NCBI GenBank assembly: GCA_964017125.1
Contig: OZ024916.1
Location: 434,001 to 498,000, forward strand
Direction of reading: 5' to 3'
Length of the DNA: 64,000 bases
Source: Flabesymbios commensalis
Taxonomy: Eukaryota; Annelida; Polychaeta; Terebellida; Flabelligeridae
The translations under genes and the position numbers were made by a program. Positions 31,055 to 43,200 of the stretch are shown piece after piece. The first letter of the stretch is position 1. Every line of letters begins with the position of its first letter. Below the pieces are notes generated by a model. The model worked only from the letters and a program-made list of their open reading frames with translations, had not been told where the DNA came from and ran no database searches.

Positions 31055-31244
31055 TGTTCTGCAGCATGTGGAAGCATCTATTCCTGGGTGCTCCTGTTGG
31101 CGTGTTTCATACAGCTAGGGCTGAGTATGGGCCTTGCCTTCTCAGTGGGGCCCCTCATATACCACTGGTTACAGATGTGGCAGCTCGGACAACAGAACAC
31201 AGCTTTCGTTGGCTCCATCAACATCGGCCTCATGTTCCTCTCAG
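31055..31244 (+). CDS. SLC16 exon: TM1-TM2
   Basis: Acceptor TGTGTTTCAG, donor CTCTCAG|GTGATT. Encodes CSAACGSIYSWVLLLACFI, then QLGLSMGLAFSVGPLIYHWL and QQNTAFVGSINIGLMFLSG. 'GS(I)YSWVLLLACF' corresponds to the SLC16 TM1 motif [D/E]G-G-[YF]-x-W-V, but the acidic residue is absent and one residue seems inserted; it might be restored by the unseen upstream exon. An in-frame alternative acceptor, TTCTGCAG, lies 10 nt inside. The start is not a Met, so an upstream exon is needed. Confidence 0.88.
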
Positions 31245-34200
31245 GTGATTTTTTCTGTTTCCCTTTATCACCTGTTTATCTGGCAAGCCTTGACAACTCC
31301 GAATATATATTACGTTCCCTTGTTCTCTTTACCTGGCTAGCCTTGACAACTCCACATATATAATACGTTCTCTGTTTCCCTTTACCTGCAACCCTTGATA
31401 ACTCCAAATATATAATACGTTCTATGGTTCCCTTTACCTGACAAGCCTTGACAACTCCACATATATAATACGTTCTCTGTTTCCCTTTACCTGCAAGCCT
31501 TGATAGCTCCAAATATGTAATACGTTCTCTGTTTCCCTTTACCTGGCAAGCCTTGACAACTCCTCATATATAATACGTTCTTTGTTTCCCTTTACCTGCA
31601 AGCCTTGATAACTCCAAATATATAATACGTTCTCTAGTTCCCTTTACCTGACAAGCCTTGACAACTCCAAATATATAATACGTTCTCTGTTTCCGTTTAC
31701 CTGACAAGCCTTGACAACTCCTCATATATAATACGTTCTTTGTTTCCCTTTACCTGCAAGCCTTGACAACTCCAAATATATAATACGTTCTCTGTTTCCC
31801 TTTACCTGACAAGCCTTGACAACTCCTCATATATAATACGTTCTTTGTTTCCCTTTACCTGCAAGCCTTGATAACTCCAAATATATAATACGTTCTCTAG
31901 TTCCCTTTACCTGACAAGCCTTGACAACTCCACATATATAATACGTTCTCTGTTTCCCTTTACCTGACAAGCCTTGACAACTCCAAAGATATAATACGTT
32001 CTCTGTTTCCCTTTACCTGGCAAGACTTGACGACTCCACATATATATTACATTCTCTGATTCCCTTTACCTGGCAAGCCTTGATAACTCCACATATATAA
32101 TACGTTCCTTGTTTTCCTTTACCTGGCGAGCCTGTGTTCATCTGAGTAACGCAGTGCTCATTAACCCCTTAAGCCTCCATGATGCATTAAAGCATCATAT
32201 TACATCCCCGAAAACAGACTTAATTTTCCTACAACCAAGGGTTTTAGAAACCAAAATTTCCATGAAACTCTTTTACCAATACATGGCAATTTTCTTTAAT
32301 TTTCCACCCACACCAAGTCATCTTCATCCACTACAAGTCGAGAATTGCGACAGCAATTCTCGACTTGTAGTGGATGAAGATGACAATGGTGAATTCAGGA
32401 CTGAAAGGGATGAATGAATAAGGTGTGAGCCTTTGGACGAACATCCTACAAATGCTGTATTTTACTTTATGCACCAAAAAATGAGAGAAGTTTGTATTTT
32501 CCTAAACAAGCCAATATATAGGGATGCTTCTGTTTTTCAGGTCCTATAGCGGCTGCTTTGAGAGCGAGACTTAATTTCCGGCTGGCCGTGCTGATGGGTA
32601 GTCTACTCTCAGCTTCGGGTTTGCTGGCCAGTGCTTTTATTTCACATCTTTATGTTCTGTACATCACTTACGGTGTCGTCACAGGTGAGAGAAAACAAAA
32701 AATAATACATATATTTTTGATTTTTTTGTATCTTTTGCCGCCTATTTACCTTTCCTATTAGACGTTTATAATCATATCCTGTTAATTTCTGAGAAATATC
32801 AAACAGGTCCCTCACAGTTTTATCATCAGTGCCTGCCTTTTTTAGATCGACAATATTATAATCCTTTTTGTTATTTTTTATATGCAATTTAATATAACTA
32901 ATCAAGTTATGACTCCTGTGCATGCTCAATTGGCGGCACGTTGAAAGACTTGCACGACTTTGTTTATGACAAACACTGGTTTGTTTTTGGTAAGGAGCCA
33001 ACACGATGTTATGGACAGTTAGGATGTCATCAGTCGCCGCATGCAATACCATAACACTAGCGCCTCACGATGCGTCCACGTCACAGTAAGCCGTTAAAAA
33101 ACACAATTGTTGTGTCTGGCTTCTTGTTCACTGTGTTAAATTTGCAGGTCTCTGCCTGGTTGTGCGCCCATAATGTTGTGAATTTCGGCGCAGGCTAAGA
33201 TGTGAAGATTTTTTTACTAAGATAATTGTACATAGACCACGTATATCATCTGCCTCTTACATACGGGGCTTCCTGGAGGATTTAGCATTTTTTTTGGAGG
33301 GGGGAAGGAATTAAGAGTGATTGGGGTTGCTGTGCGAGCGGCACGAGCATTTTTTTTTAGTGGCCAGTTTTAGGGCTACATACATACATCATTGGAAATT
33401 TTCTTAAGAAAAGATAGTTATAGAATACTAAAAGGCATGTTTGTTACGATTTGAATAAAACCTGTTTGTTGTAGGTGTGGGTTTTGGTATAGTGTACAGT
33501 CTATCCAGTGTCTACCATGCATTCTGTTTGTTGTAGGTGTGGGGTTTAGTATGGTATACAGTTTATTCAGTGTCTACCATGCATTCTGTTTGTTGTAGGT
33601 GTGGGTTTTGGTATAGTGTACAGTCTATTCAGTGTCTACCATGCATTCTGTTTGTTGTAGGTGTGGGGTTTAGTATGGTATACAGTTTATTCAGTGTCTA
33701 CCATGCATTCTGTTTGTTGTAGGTGTGGGTTTTGGTATAGTGTACAGTCTATTCAGTGTCTACCATGCATTCTGTTTGTTGTAGGTGTGGGGTTTAGTAT
33801 AGTGTACAGTCTATCCAGTGTGCACCATGCGTTCTGTTTGTTGTATGTGTGGGTTTTGGTATAGTGTACAGTCTATCCAGTGTTTGCCCTGCATTCTGTT
33901 TGTTGTAGGTGTGGGTTTTGGTATAGTGTACAGTCTATCCAGTGTCTACCATGCGCTCTGTTTGTTGTATGTGTGGGGTTTAGTATGGTATACAGTTTAT
34001 TCAGTGTCTACCCTGCATTCTGTTTGTTGTAGGTGTAGGTTTTAGTATAGTGTACAGTCTATCCAGTGTCCACCATGCATTCTGTTTGTTGTAGGTGTGG
34101 GTTTTGGTATAGTGTACAGTCTATCCAGTGTCTACCATACATTCTGTTTGTTGTATGTGTGGGTTTTGGTATAGTGTACAGTCTGTCCAGTGTCTACCAT

Positions 34201-37200
34201 GCATTCTGTTTGTTGTAGGTGTGGGTTTTGGTATAGTGTACAGTCTATTCAGTGTCTACCCTGCATTCTGTTTGTTGTAGGTGTGGGTTTTGGTATAGTG
34301 TACAGTCTGTCCAGTGTCTACCATGCATTCTGTTTGTTGTAGGTGTGGGTTTTGGTATAGTGTACAGTCTATCCAGTGTCTACCCTGCATTCTGTTTGTT
34401 GTAGGTGTGGGTTTTAGTATAGTGTACAGTCTATTCAGTGTCTACCCTGCATTCTGTTTGTTGTAGGTGTGGGTTTTAGTATAGTATACAGTCTATCCAG
34501 TGTCTACCATACATTCTGTTTGTTGTATGTGTGGGTTTTGGTATAGTGTACAGTCTGTCCAGTGTCTACCATGCATTCTGTTTGTTGTAGGTGTGGGTTT
34601 TGGTATAGTGTACAGTCTATTCAGTGTCTACCCTGCATTCTGTTTGTTGTAGGTGTGGGTTTTGGTATAGTGTACAGTCTGTCCAGTGTCTACCATGCAT
34701 TCTGTTTGTTGTATGTGTGGGTTTTGGTATAGTGTACAGTCTGTCCAGTGTCTACCATGCATTCTGTTTGTTGTAGGTGTGGGTTTTGGTATAGTGTACA
34801 GTCTATTCAGTGTCTACCCTGCATTCTGTTTGTTGTAGGTGTGGGTTTTAGTATAGTATACAGTCTATCCAGTGTCTACCATACATTCTGTTTGTTGTAG
34901 GTGTGGGGTTTGGTATAGTGTACAGTCTATCCAGTGTCTACCCTGCATTCTGTTTGTTGTAGGTGTGGGTTTTAGTATAGTGTACAGTCTGTCCAGTGTC
35001 TACCATGCATTCTGTTTGTTGTAGGTGTGGGTTTTGGTATAGTGTACAGTCTATCCAGTGTCTACCCTGCATTCTGTTTGTTGTAGGTGTGGGTTTTAGT
35101 ATAGTATACAGTCTATCCAGTGTCTACCATACATTCTGTTTGTTGTAGGTGTGGGGTTTGGTATAGTGTACAGTCTATCCAGTGTCTACCATACATTCTG
35201 TTTGTTGTAGGTGTAGGTTTTGGTATAGTGTACAGTCTATCCAGTGTCTACCATACATTCTGTTTGTTGTAGGTGTGGGTTTTGGTATAGTGTACAGTCT
35301 GTCCAGTGTCTACCATGCATTCTGTTTGTTGTAGGTGTGGGGTTTGTTAGAGTGTACAGTCTATCCAGTGTCTACCATACATTCTGTTTGTTGTAGGTGT
35401 GGGTTTTGGTATAGTGTACAGTCTGTCCAGTGTCTACCATGCATTCTGTTTGTTGTAGGTGTGGGGTTTGTTATAGTGTACAGTCTATCCAGTGTCTACC
35501 ATACATTCTGTTTGTTGTAGGTGTGGGGTTTAGTATGGTATACAGTTTATTCAGTGTCTACCATGCATTCTGTTTGTTGTAGGTGTAGGTTTTGGTATAG
35601 TGTACAGTCTATCCAGTGTCTACCATGTATTCTGTTTGTTGTAGGTGTGGGGTTTAGTATGGTATACAGTTTATTCAGTGTCTACCATGCATTCTGTTTG
35701 TTGTAGGTGTGGGGTTTGGTATGGTGTACAGTCTGGCCAGTGTCTACCATGCATTCTGTTTGTTGTAGGTGTGGGTTTTGGTATAGTGTACAGTCTATCC
35801 AGTGTCTACCATGTATTCTGTTTGTTGTAGGTGTGGGTTTTAGTATAGTATACAGTCTATCCAGTGTCTACCATACATTCTGTTTGTTGTAGGTGTGGGG
35901 TTTGGTATAGTGTACAGTCTATCCAGTGTCTACCATACATTCTGTTTGTTGTAGGTGTGGGGTTTGGTATAGTGTACAGTCTATTCAGTGTGTACCCTGC
36001 ATTCTGTTTGTTGTAGGTGTGGGTTTTTGTAGAGTGTACAGTCTATCCAGTGTCTACCATGCATTCTGTTTGTTGTAGGTGTAGGTTTTGGTATAGTGTA
36101 CAGTCTATCCAGTGTCTACCATACATTCTGTTTGTTGTAGGTGTGGGTTTTAGTATAGTGTACAGTCTATTCAGTGTGTACCCTGCATTCTGTTTGTTGT
36201 AGGTGTGGGTTTTTGTAGAGTGTACAGTCTATCCAGTGTCTACCATGTATTCTGTTTGTTATAGGTGTGGGGTTTGGTATAGTGTACAGTCTATCCAGTG
36301 TCTACCATACATTCTGTTTGTTGTATGTGTGGATTTTGGTATAGTGTACAGTCTATTCAGTGTCTACCATGCATTCTGTTTGTTGTAGGTGTGGGTTTTG
36401 GTATAGTATAGAGGTATAGTGTACAGTCCATCCAGTGTCTACCATGCATTCTGTTTGTTGTAGGTGTGGGTTTTGGTATAGTGTACAGTCTATCCAGTGT
36501 GTACCCTGCGTTCATCTTCACTAAGCATCGAGTGTTGGCTCTGGGGGTAGCCTCGGCAGGAGTCGGTGTGGGTAACCTGATCTTCCCGCCTCTGCTACAG
36601 CTGCTGATTGAGCAGCAGGGATGGAGATCCGCCATGGTCTGGTGCTCAGCTCTCGCCTTACAGGTATGTAATATATTCAGTGATACCTGTAGCTCTAGAA
36701 GCTTCTAACGCTTGTATAAACTATGGAGACCAAATGGAGATCAACATAATGTCTTTGTCAGCTCTTTCTGCTTCATTTGAATACCTATGTTGTGGTTCTG
36801 CGGCCATTATAGATGTTTAATTTTTTCAATAGTGGGAATGACTTTAGAAATGAGAATCTGACGTCTTTAGACTGTAATGTGTCGAAGTTGTTTCTCATCG
36901 CTGAAAGTGGTAATATTTAGCTTGCTTTGCTATTCTTCACCTAGTAACACTGACACAACCATGTTTCACTGTATTGTGTTTATTGGGTACTGATTATCAT
37001 GATCATCTTTGACAGGGTTGTGTGTTAGCCACCTTGTTTGCTATTCTTTAATGGTTATCTTTGACAGGGTTGTGTGTTATCACCTTGTTTGCTATTCTTT
37101 ATGATTATCTTTGACAAGGTTGTGTGTTAGCCACCTTGTTTGCTATTCTTTACTGCTTATCTTTGACGGGGTTGTGTGTTAGCCACCTTGTTTGCTATTC

Positions 37201-40200
37201 TTTACTGATTATCTTTGACGGGGTTGTGTGTTAGCCACCTTGTTTGCTATTCTTTACTGATTATCTTTGACGGGGTTGTGTGTTAGCGCCTTGTTTGCTA
37301 TTCTTTACTGATTATCTTTGACGGGGTTGTGTGTTAGCGCCTTGTTTGCTATTCTTTACTGATTATCTTTGACGGGGTTGTGTGTTAGCCACCTTGTTTG
37401 CTATTCTTTACTGATTATCTTTGACGGGGTTGTGTGTTAGCGCCTTGTTTGCTATTCTTTACTGATTATCTTTGACGGGGTTGTGTGTTAGCGCCTTGTT
37501 TGCTATTCTTTACTGATTATCTTTGACAAGGTTGTGTGTTATCGCCTTGTTTGCTATTCTTTACTGATTATCTTTGACAAGGTTGTGTGTTAGCCACCTT
37601 GTTTGCTATTCTTTACTGATTATCTTTGACGGGGTTGTGTGTTAGCGCCTTGTTTGCTATTCTTTACTGCTTATCTTTGACAAGGTTGTGTGTTATCGCC
37701 TTGTTTGCTATTCTTTACTGATTATCTTTGACAAGGTTGTGTGTTAGCCACCTTGTTTGCTATTCTTTACTGATTATCTTTGACGGGGTTGTGTGTTAGC
37801 GCCTCGTTTGCTATTCTTTACTGCTTATCTTTGACAAGGTTGTGTGTTATCGCCTTGTTTGCTATTCTTTACTGATTATCTTTGACAAGGTTGTGTGTTA
37901 GCCACCTTGTTTGCTATTCTTTACTGATTATCTTCGACAAGGTTGTGTGTTAGCGCCTTGTTTGCTATTCTTTACTGATTATCTCTGACAGGGTTGTGTG
38001 TTATCGCCTTGTTTGCTATTCTTTTTTGATTATATTTGACAAGGTTGTGTGTTAGCCACCTTGTTTGCTATTTACTGATTATATTTGACAGGGTTGTTTG
38101 TTAGCCACCTTGTTTGCTATTCTTTACTGGTTATCTCTGACAGGGTTGTGTGTTATCGCCTTGTTTGCTATTCTTTACTGATTATATTTGACAGGGTTGT
38201 GTTAGCCGCATTGTTTGCTATTTACTGATTATATTTGACAGGGTTGTTTGTTATCGCCTTGTTTGCTATTCTTTACTGATTATATTCATTATTTGACAGG
38301 GTTGTGTGTTAGCGCCTTGTTTGCTATTCTTTAATGGTTATCTTTGACAGGGTTGTGTTAACGCCTTGTTTGCTATTCTTTACTGATTATCTTTGACAAG
38401 GTTGTGTGTTAGCCACCTTGTTTGCTATTCTTTACTGGTTATCTTTGACAGGGTTGTGTGTTAGCCACCTTGTTTGCTATTCTTTAATGGTTATCTTTGA
38501 CAGGGCTGTGTTAACGCCTTGTTTGCTATTCTTTACTGATTATCTTCGACAAGGTTGTGTGTTAGCCACCTTGTTTGCTATTCTTTACTGGTTATCTTTG
38601 ACAGGGTTGTGTGTTAGCCACCTTGTTTGCTATTCTTTACTGCTTATATTTGACAAGGTTGTGTTCTCGCCTTGTTTGCTATTCTTTACTGATTATCTCT
38701 GACAGGGTTGTGTGTTATCGCCTTGTTTGCTATTCTTTTCTGATTATATTTGACAAGGTTGTGTGTTAGCCACCTTGTTTGCTATTCTTTACTGGTTATC
38801 TCTAACAGGGTTGTGTGTTATCGCTTTGTTTGCTATTCTTTACTGAATATATTTGACAGGGTTGTGTTAGCCGCATTGTTTGCTATTTACTGATTATATT
38901 TGACAGGGTTGTTTGTTAGCCGCCTTGTTTGCTATTCTTTACTGATTATATTTGACAGGGTTGTGTGTTAGCGCCTTGTTTGCTATTCTTAAATGGTTAT
39001 CTTTGACAGGGTTGTGTTAACGCCTTGTTTGCTATTCTTTACTGATTATCTTTGACAGGGTTGTGTGTTAGCCACCTTGTTTGCTATTCTTCACTGGTTA
39101 TCTTTGACAGGGTTGTGTGTTAGCCACCTTGTTTGCTATTCTTTAATGGTTATCTTTGACAGGGTTGTGTTAACGCCTTGTTTGCTATTCTTTACTGATT
39201 ATCTTCGACAAGGTTGTGTGTTAGCCACCTTGTTTGCTATTCTTTACTGGTTATCTTTGACAGGGTTGTGTGTTAGCCACCTTGTTTGCTATTCTTTACT
39301 GCTTATCTTTGACAAGGTTGTGTTCTCGCCTTGTTTGCTATTCTTTACTGATTATCTCTGACAGGGTTGTGTGTTATCGCCTTGTTTGCTATTCTTTTCT
39401 GATTATATTTGACAAGGTTGTGTGTTAGCCACCTTGTTTGCTATTCTTTACTGGTTATCTTTGACAGGGTTGTGTGTTAGCCACCTTGTTTGCTATTCTT
39501 TACCGGTTATCTTTGACAGGGTTGTGTGTTAGCCACCTTGTTTGCTATTCTTTACTGATTATCTTTGACAAGGTTGTGTGTTAGCCACCTTGTTTGCTAT
39601 TCTTTACTGGTTATCTTTGACAAGGTTGTGTGTTAGCCACCTTGTTTGCTATTCTTTACTGCTTATCTTTGACAAGGTTGTGTGTTAGCCACCTTGTTTG
39701 CTATTCTTTACTGCTTATCTTTGACAAGGTTGTGTTCTCGCCTTGTTTGCTATTCTTTACTGATTATCTTTGACAGGGTTGTATGTTAGCCACCTTGTTT
39801 GCTATTCTTTACTGATTATCTTTGACAAAGGTTGTGTGTTAGTGCCTTGTTTGCTATTCTTTACTGGTTATCTCTGACAGGGTTGTGTGTTATCGCCTTG
39901 TTTGCTATTCTTTACTGATTATATTTGACAGGGTTGTGTTAGCCGCATTGTTTGCTATTTACTGATTATATTTGACAGGGTTGTTTGTTATCGCCTTGTT
40001 TGCTATTCTTTACTGGTTATATTCATTATTTGACAGGGTTGTGTGTTAGCGCCTTGTTTGCTATTCTTTAATGGTTATCTTTGACAGGGTTGTGTTAACG
40101 CCTTGTTTGCTATTCTTTACTGATTATCTTTGACAGGGTTGTGTGTTAGCCACCTTGTTTGCTATTCTTCACTGGTTATCTTTGACAGGGTTGTGTGTTA

Positions 40201-43200
40201 GCCACCTTGTTTGCTATTCTTTAATGGTTATCTTTGACAGGGTTGTGTTAACGCCTTGTTTGCTATTCTTTACTGATTATCTTCGACAAGGTTGTGTGTT
40301 AGCCACCTTGTTTGCTATTCTTTACTGGTTATCTTTGACAGGGTTGTGTGTTAGCCACCTTGTTTGCTATTCTTTACTGCTTATCTTTGACAAGGTTGTG
40401 TTCTCGCCTTGTTTGCTATTCTTTACTGATTATCTCTGACAGGGTTGTGTGTTATCGCCTTGTTTGCTATTCTTTTCTGATTATATTTGACAAGGTTGTG
40501 TGTTAGCCACCTTGTTTGCTATTCTTTACTGGTTATCTTTGACAGGGTTGTGTGTTAGCCACCTTGTTTGCTATTCTTTACCGGTTATCTTTGACAGGGT
40601 TGTGTGTTAGCCACCTTGTTTGCTATTCTTTACTGATTATCTTTGACAAGGTTGTGTGTTAGCCACCTTGTTTGCTATTCTTTACTGGTTATCTTTGACA
40701 AGGTTGTGTGTTAGCCACCTTGTTTGCTATTCTTTACTGCTTATCTTTGACAAGGTTGTGTGTTAGCCACCTTGTTTGCTATTCTTTACTGCTTATCTTT
40801 GACAAGGTTGTGTTCTCGCCTTGTTTGCTATTCTTTACTGATTATCTTTGACAGGGTTGTATGTTAGCCACCTTGTTTGCTATTCTTTACTGATTATCTT
40901 TGACAAAGGTTGTGTGTTAGTGCCTTGTTTGCTATTCTTTACTGGTTATCTCTGACAGGGTTGTGTGTTATCGCCTTGTTTGCTATTCTTTACTGATTAT
41001 ATTTGACAGGGTTGTGTTAGCCGCATTGTTTGCTATTTACTGATTATATTTGACAGGGTTGTTTGTTATCGCCTTGTTTGCTATTCTTTACTGATTATAT
41101 TCATTATTTGACAGGGTTGTGTGTTAGCGCCTTGTTTGCTATTCTTTAATGGTTATCTTTGACAGGGTTGTGTTAACGCCTTGTTTGCTATTCTTTACTG
41201 ATTATCTTTGACAGGGTTGTGTGTTAGCCACCTTGTTTGCTATTCTTTACTGGTTATCTTTGACAGGGTTGTGTGTTAGCCACCTTGTTTGCTATTCTTT
41301 AATGGTTATCTTTGACAGGGTTGTGTTAACGCCTTGTTTGCTATTCTTTACTGATTATCTTCGACAAGGTTGTGTGTTAGCCACCTTGTTTGCTATTCTT
41401 TACTGGTTATCTTTGACAGGGTTGTGTGTTAGCCACCTTGTTTGCTATTCTTTACTGCTTATCTTTGACAAGGTTGTGTTCTCGCCTTGTTTGCTATTCT
41501 TTACTGATTATCTCTGACAGGGTTGTGTGTTATCGCCTTGTTTGCTATTCTTTTCTGATTATATTTGACAAGGTTGTGTGTTAGCCACCTTGTTTGCTAT
41601 TCTTTACTGATTATATTTGACAGGGTTGTGTTAGCCGCATTGTTTGCTATTTACTGATTATATTTGACAGGGTTGTTTGTTAGCCGCCTTGTTTGCTATT
41701 CTTTACTGATTATATTTGACAGGGTTGTGTGTTAGCGCCTTGTTTGCTATTCTTTAATGGTTATCTTTGACAGGGTTGTGTTAACGCCTTGTTTGCTATT
41801 CTTTACTGATTATCTTTGACAGGGTTGTGTGTTAGCCACCTTGTTTGCTATTCTTTACTGGTTATCTTTGACAGGGTTGTGTGTTAGCCACCTTGTTTGC
41901 TATTCTTCAATTGTTATCTTTGACAGGGTTGTGTTAACGCCTTGTTTGCTATTCTTTACTGATTATCTTCGACAAGGTTGTGTGTTAGCCACCTTGTTTG
42001 CTATTCTTTACTGGTTATCTTTGACAGGGTTGTGTGTTAGCCACCTTGTTTGCTATTCTTTACTGATTATCTTTGACAAGGTTGTGTGTTAGCCACCTTG
42101 TTTGCTATTCTTTACTGGTTATCTTTGACAAGGTAGTGTGTTAGCCACCTTGTTTGCTATTCTTTACTGATTATCTTTGACAAGGTTGTGTGTTAGCCAC
42201 CTTGTTTGCTATTCTTTACTGCTTATCTTTGACAAGGTTGTGTTCTCGCCTTGTTTGCTATTCTTTACTGATTATCTTTGACAGGGTTGTATGTTAGCCA
42301 CCTTGTTTGCTATTCTTTACTGATTATCTTTGACAAAGGTTGTGTGTTAGTGCCTTGTTTGCTATTCTTTACTGATTATCTTTGACAAGGTTGTGTGTTA
42401 TCGCCTTGTTTGCTATTCTTTACTGATTATCTTTGCCAGGGTTGTGTGTTAGCCACCTTGTTTGCTATTCTTTACTGCTTATCTTTGACAAGGTTGTGTG
42501 TTATCGCCTTGTTTGCTATTCTTTTCTGATTATCTTTGACAAGGTTGTGTGCTAGCCACCTTGTTTGCTATTCTTTACTGATTATCTTCGACAAGGTTGT
42601 GTGTTAGCCACCTTGTTTGCTATTCTTTACTGATTATCTTTGACGGGGTTGTGTGTTAGCGCCTTGTTTGCTATTCTTTACTGATTATCTCTGACAGGGT
42701 TGTGTGTTATCGCCTTGTTTGCTATTCTTTTCTGATTATATTTGACAAGGTTGTGTGTTAGCAACCTCGTTTGCTATTCTTTACTGGTTATCTTTGACAG
42801 GGTTGTGTGTTATCGCCTTGTTTGCTATTCTTTTCTGATTATATTTGACAGGGTTGTGTGTTAGCCGCCTTGCTCAAACTACCCACCGTACCAGACAACA
42901 CACCTCGCCCGGCCCTCTGTGATTTCAACGTGGTCAAGAACCCTCTGTTCATCCTGTTTTTCCTGTGTAACTTCCTCTGGAACACTGGATCCATCTTTGT
43001 GTCGGTGCTCCTTGTGGACTACGCCAAGCAGAGAGGACTGTCGGCGGAGCAGGGGTCTCAGCTGGTAGCCGTGATAGGAGTGAGCAGCCTGCTGCTCCGG
43101 CTTCCCGTGGCCCTATTCGCTGAGAAGTGGCCGCACAGCCTGATCCACCTCTACTGTCTGGGTGCCGTCATCCGAGGACTCGGCACACTGCTTCTACCAA

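Noticed and set aside
32642-33052. 136-codon minus-strand frame
   Set aside because: It overlaps the antisense of a real SLC16 exon, has no recognisable domain and no splice context. The residue composition is protein-like, so it is noted.
33537-36388. Series of 61-codon open frames every 62 or 186 bp
   Set aside because: Products of the 62-bp array in shifting frames, each ended by the TAG of a repeat acceptor. Not genes.
38406-42092. Repeated 98-codon hydrophobic frames (LATLFAILYWLSLTGLCVSH)
   Set aside because: They arise where units have TACTGG instead of TACTGA, inside the 51-bp intronic array. They look membrane-like only because the unit is T-rich.
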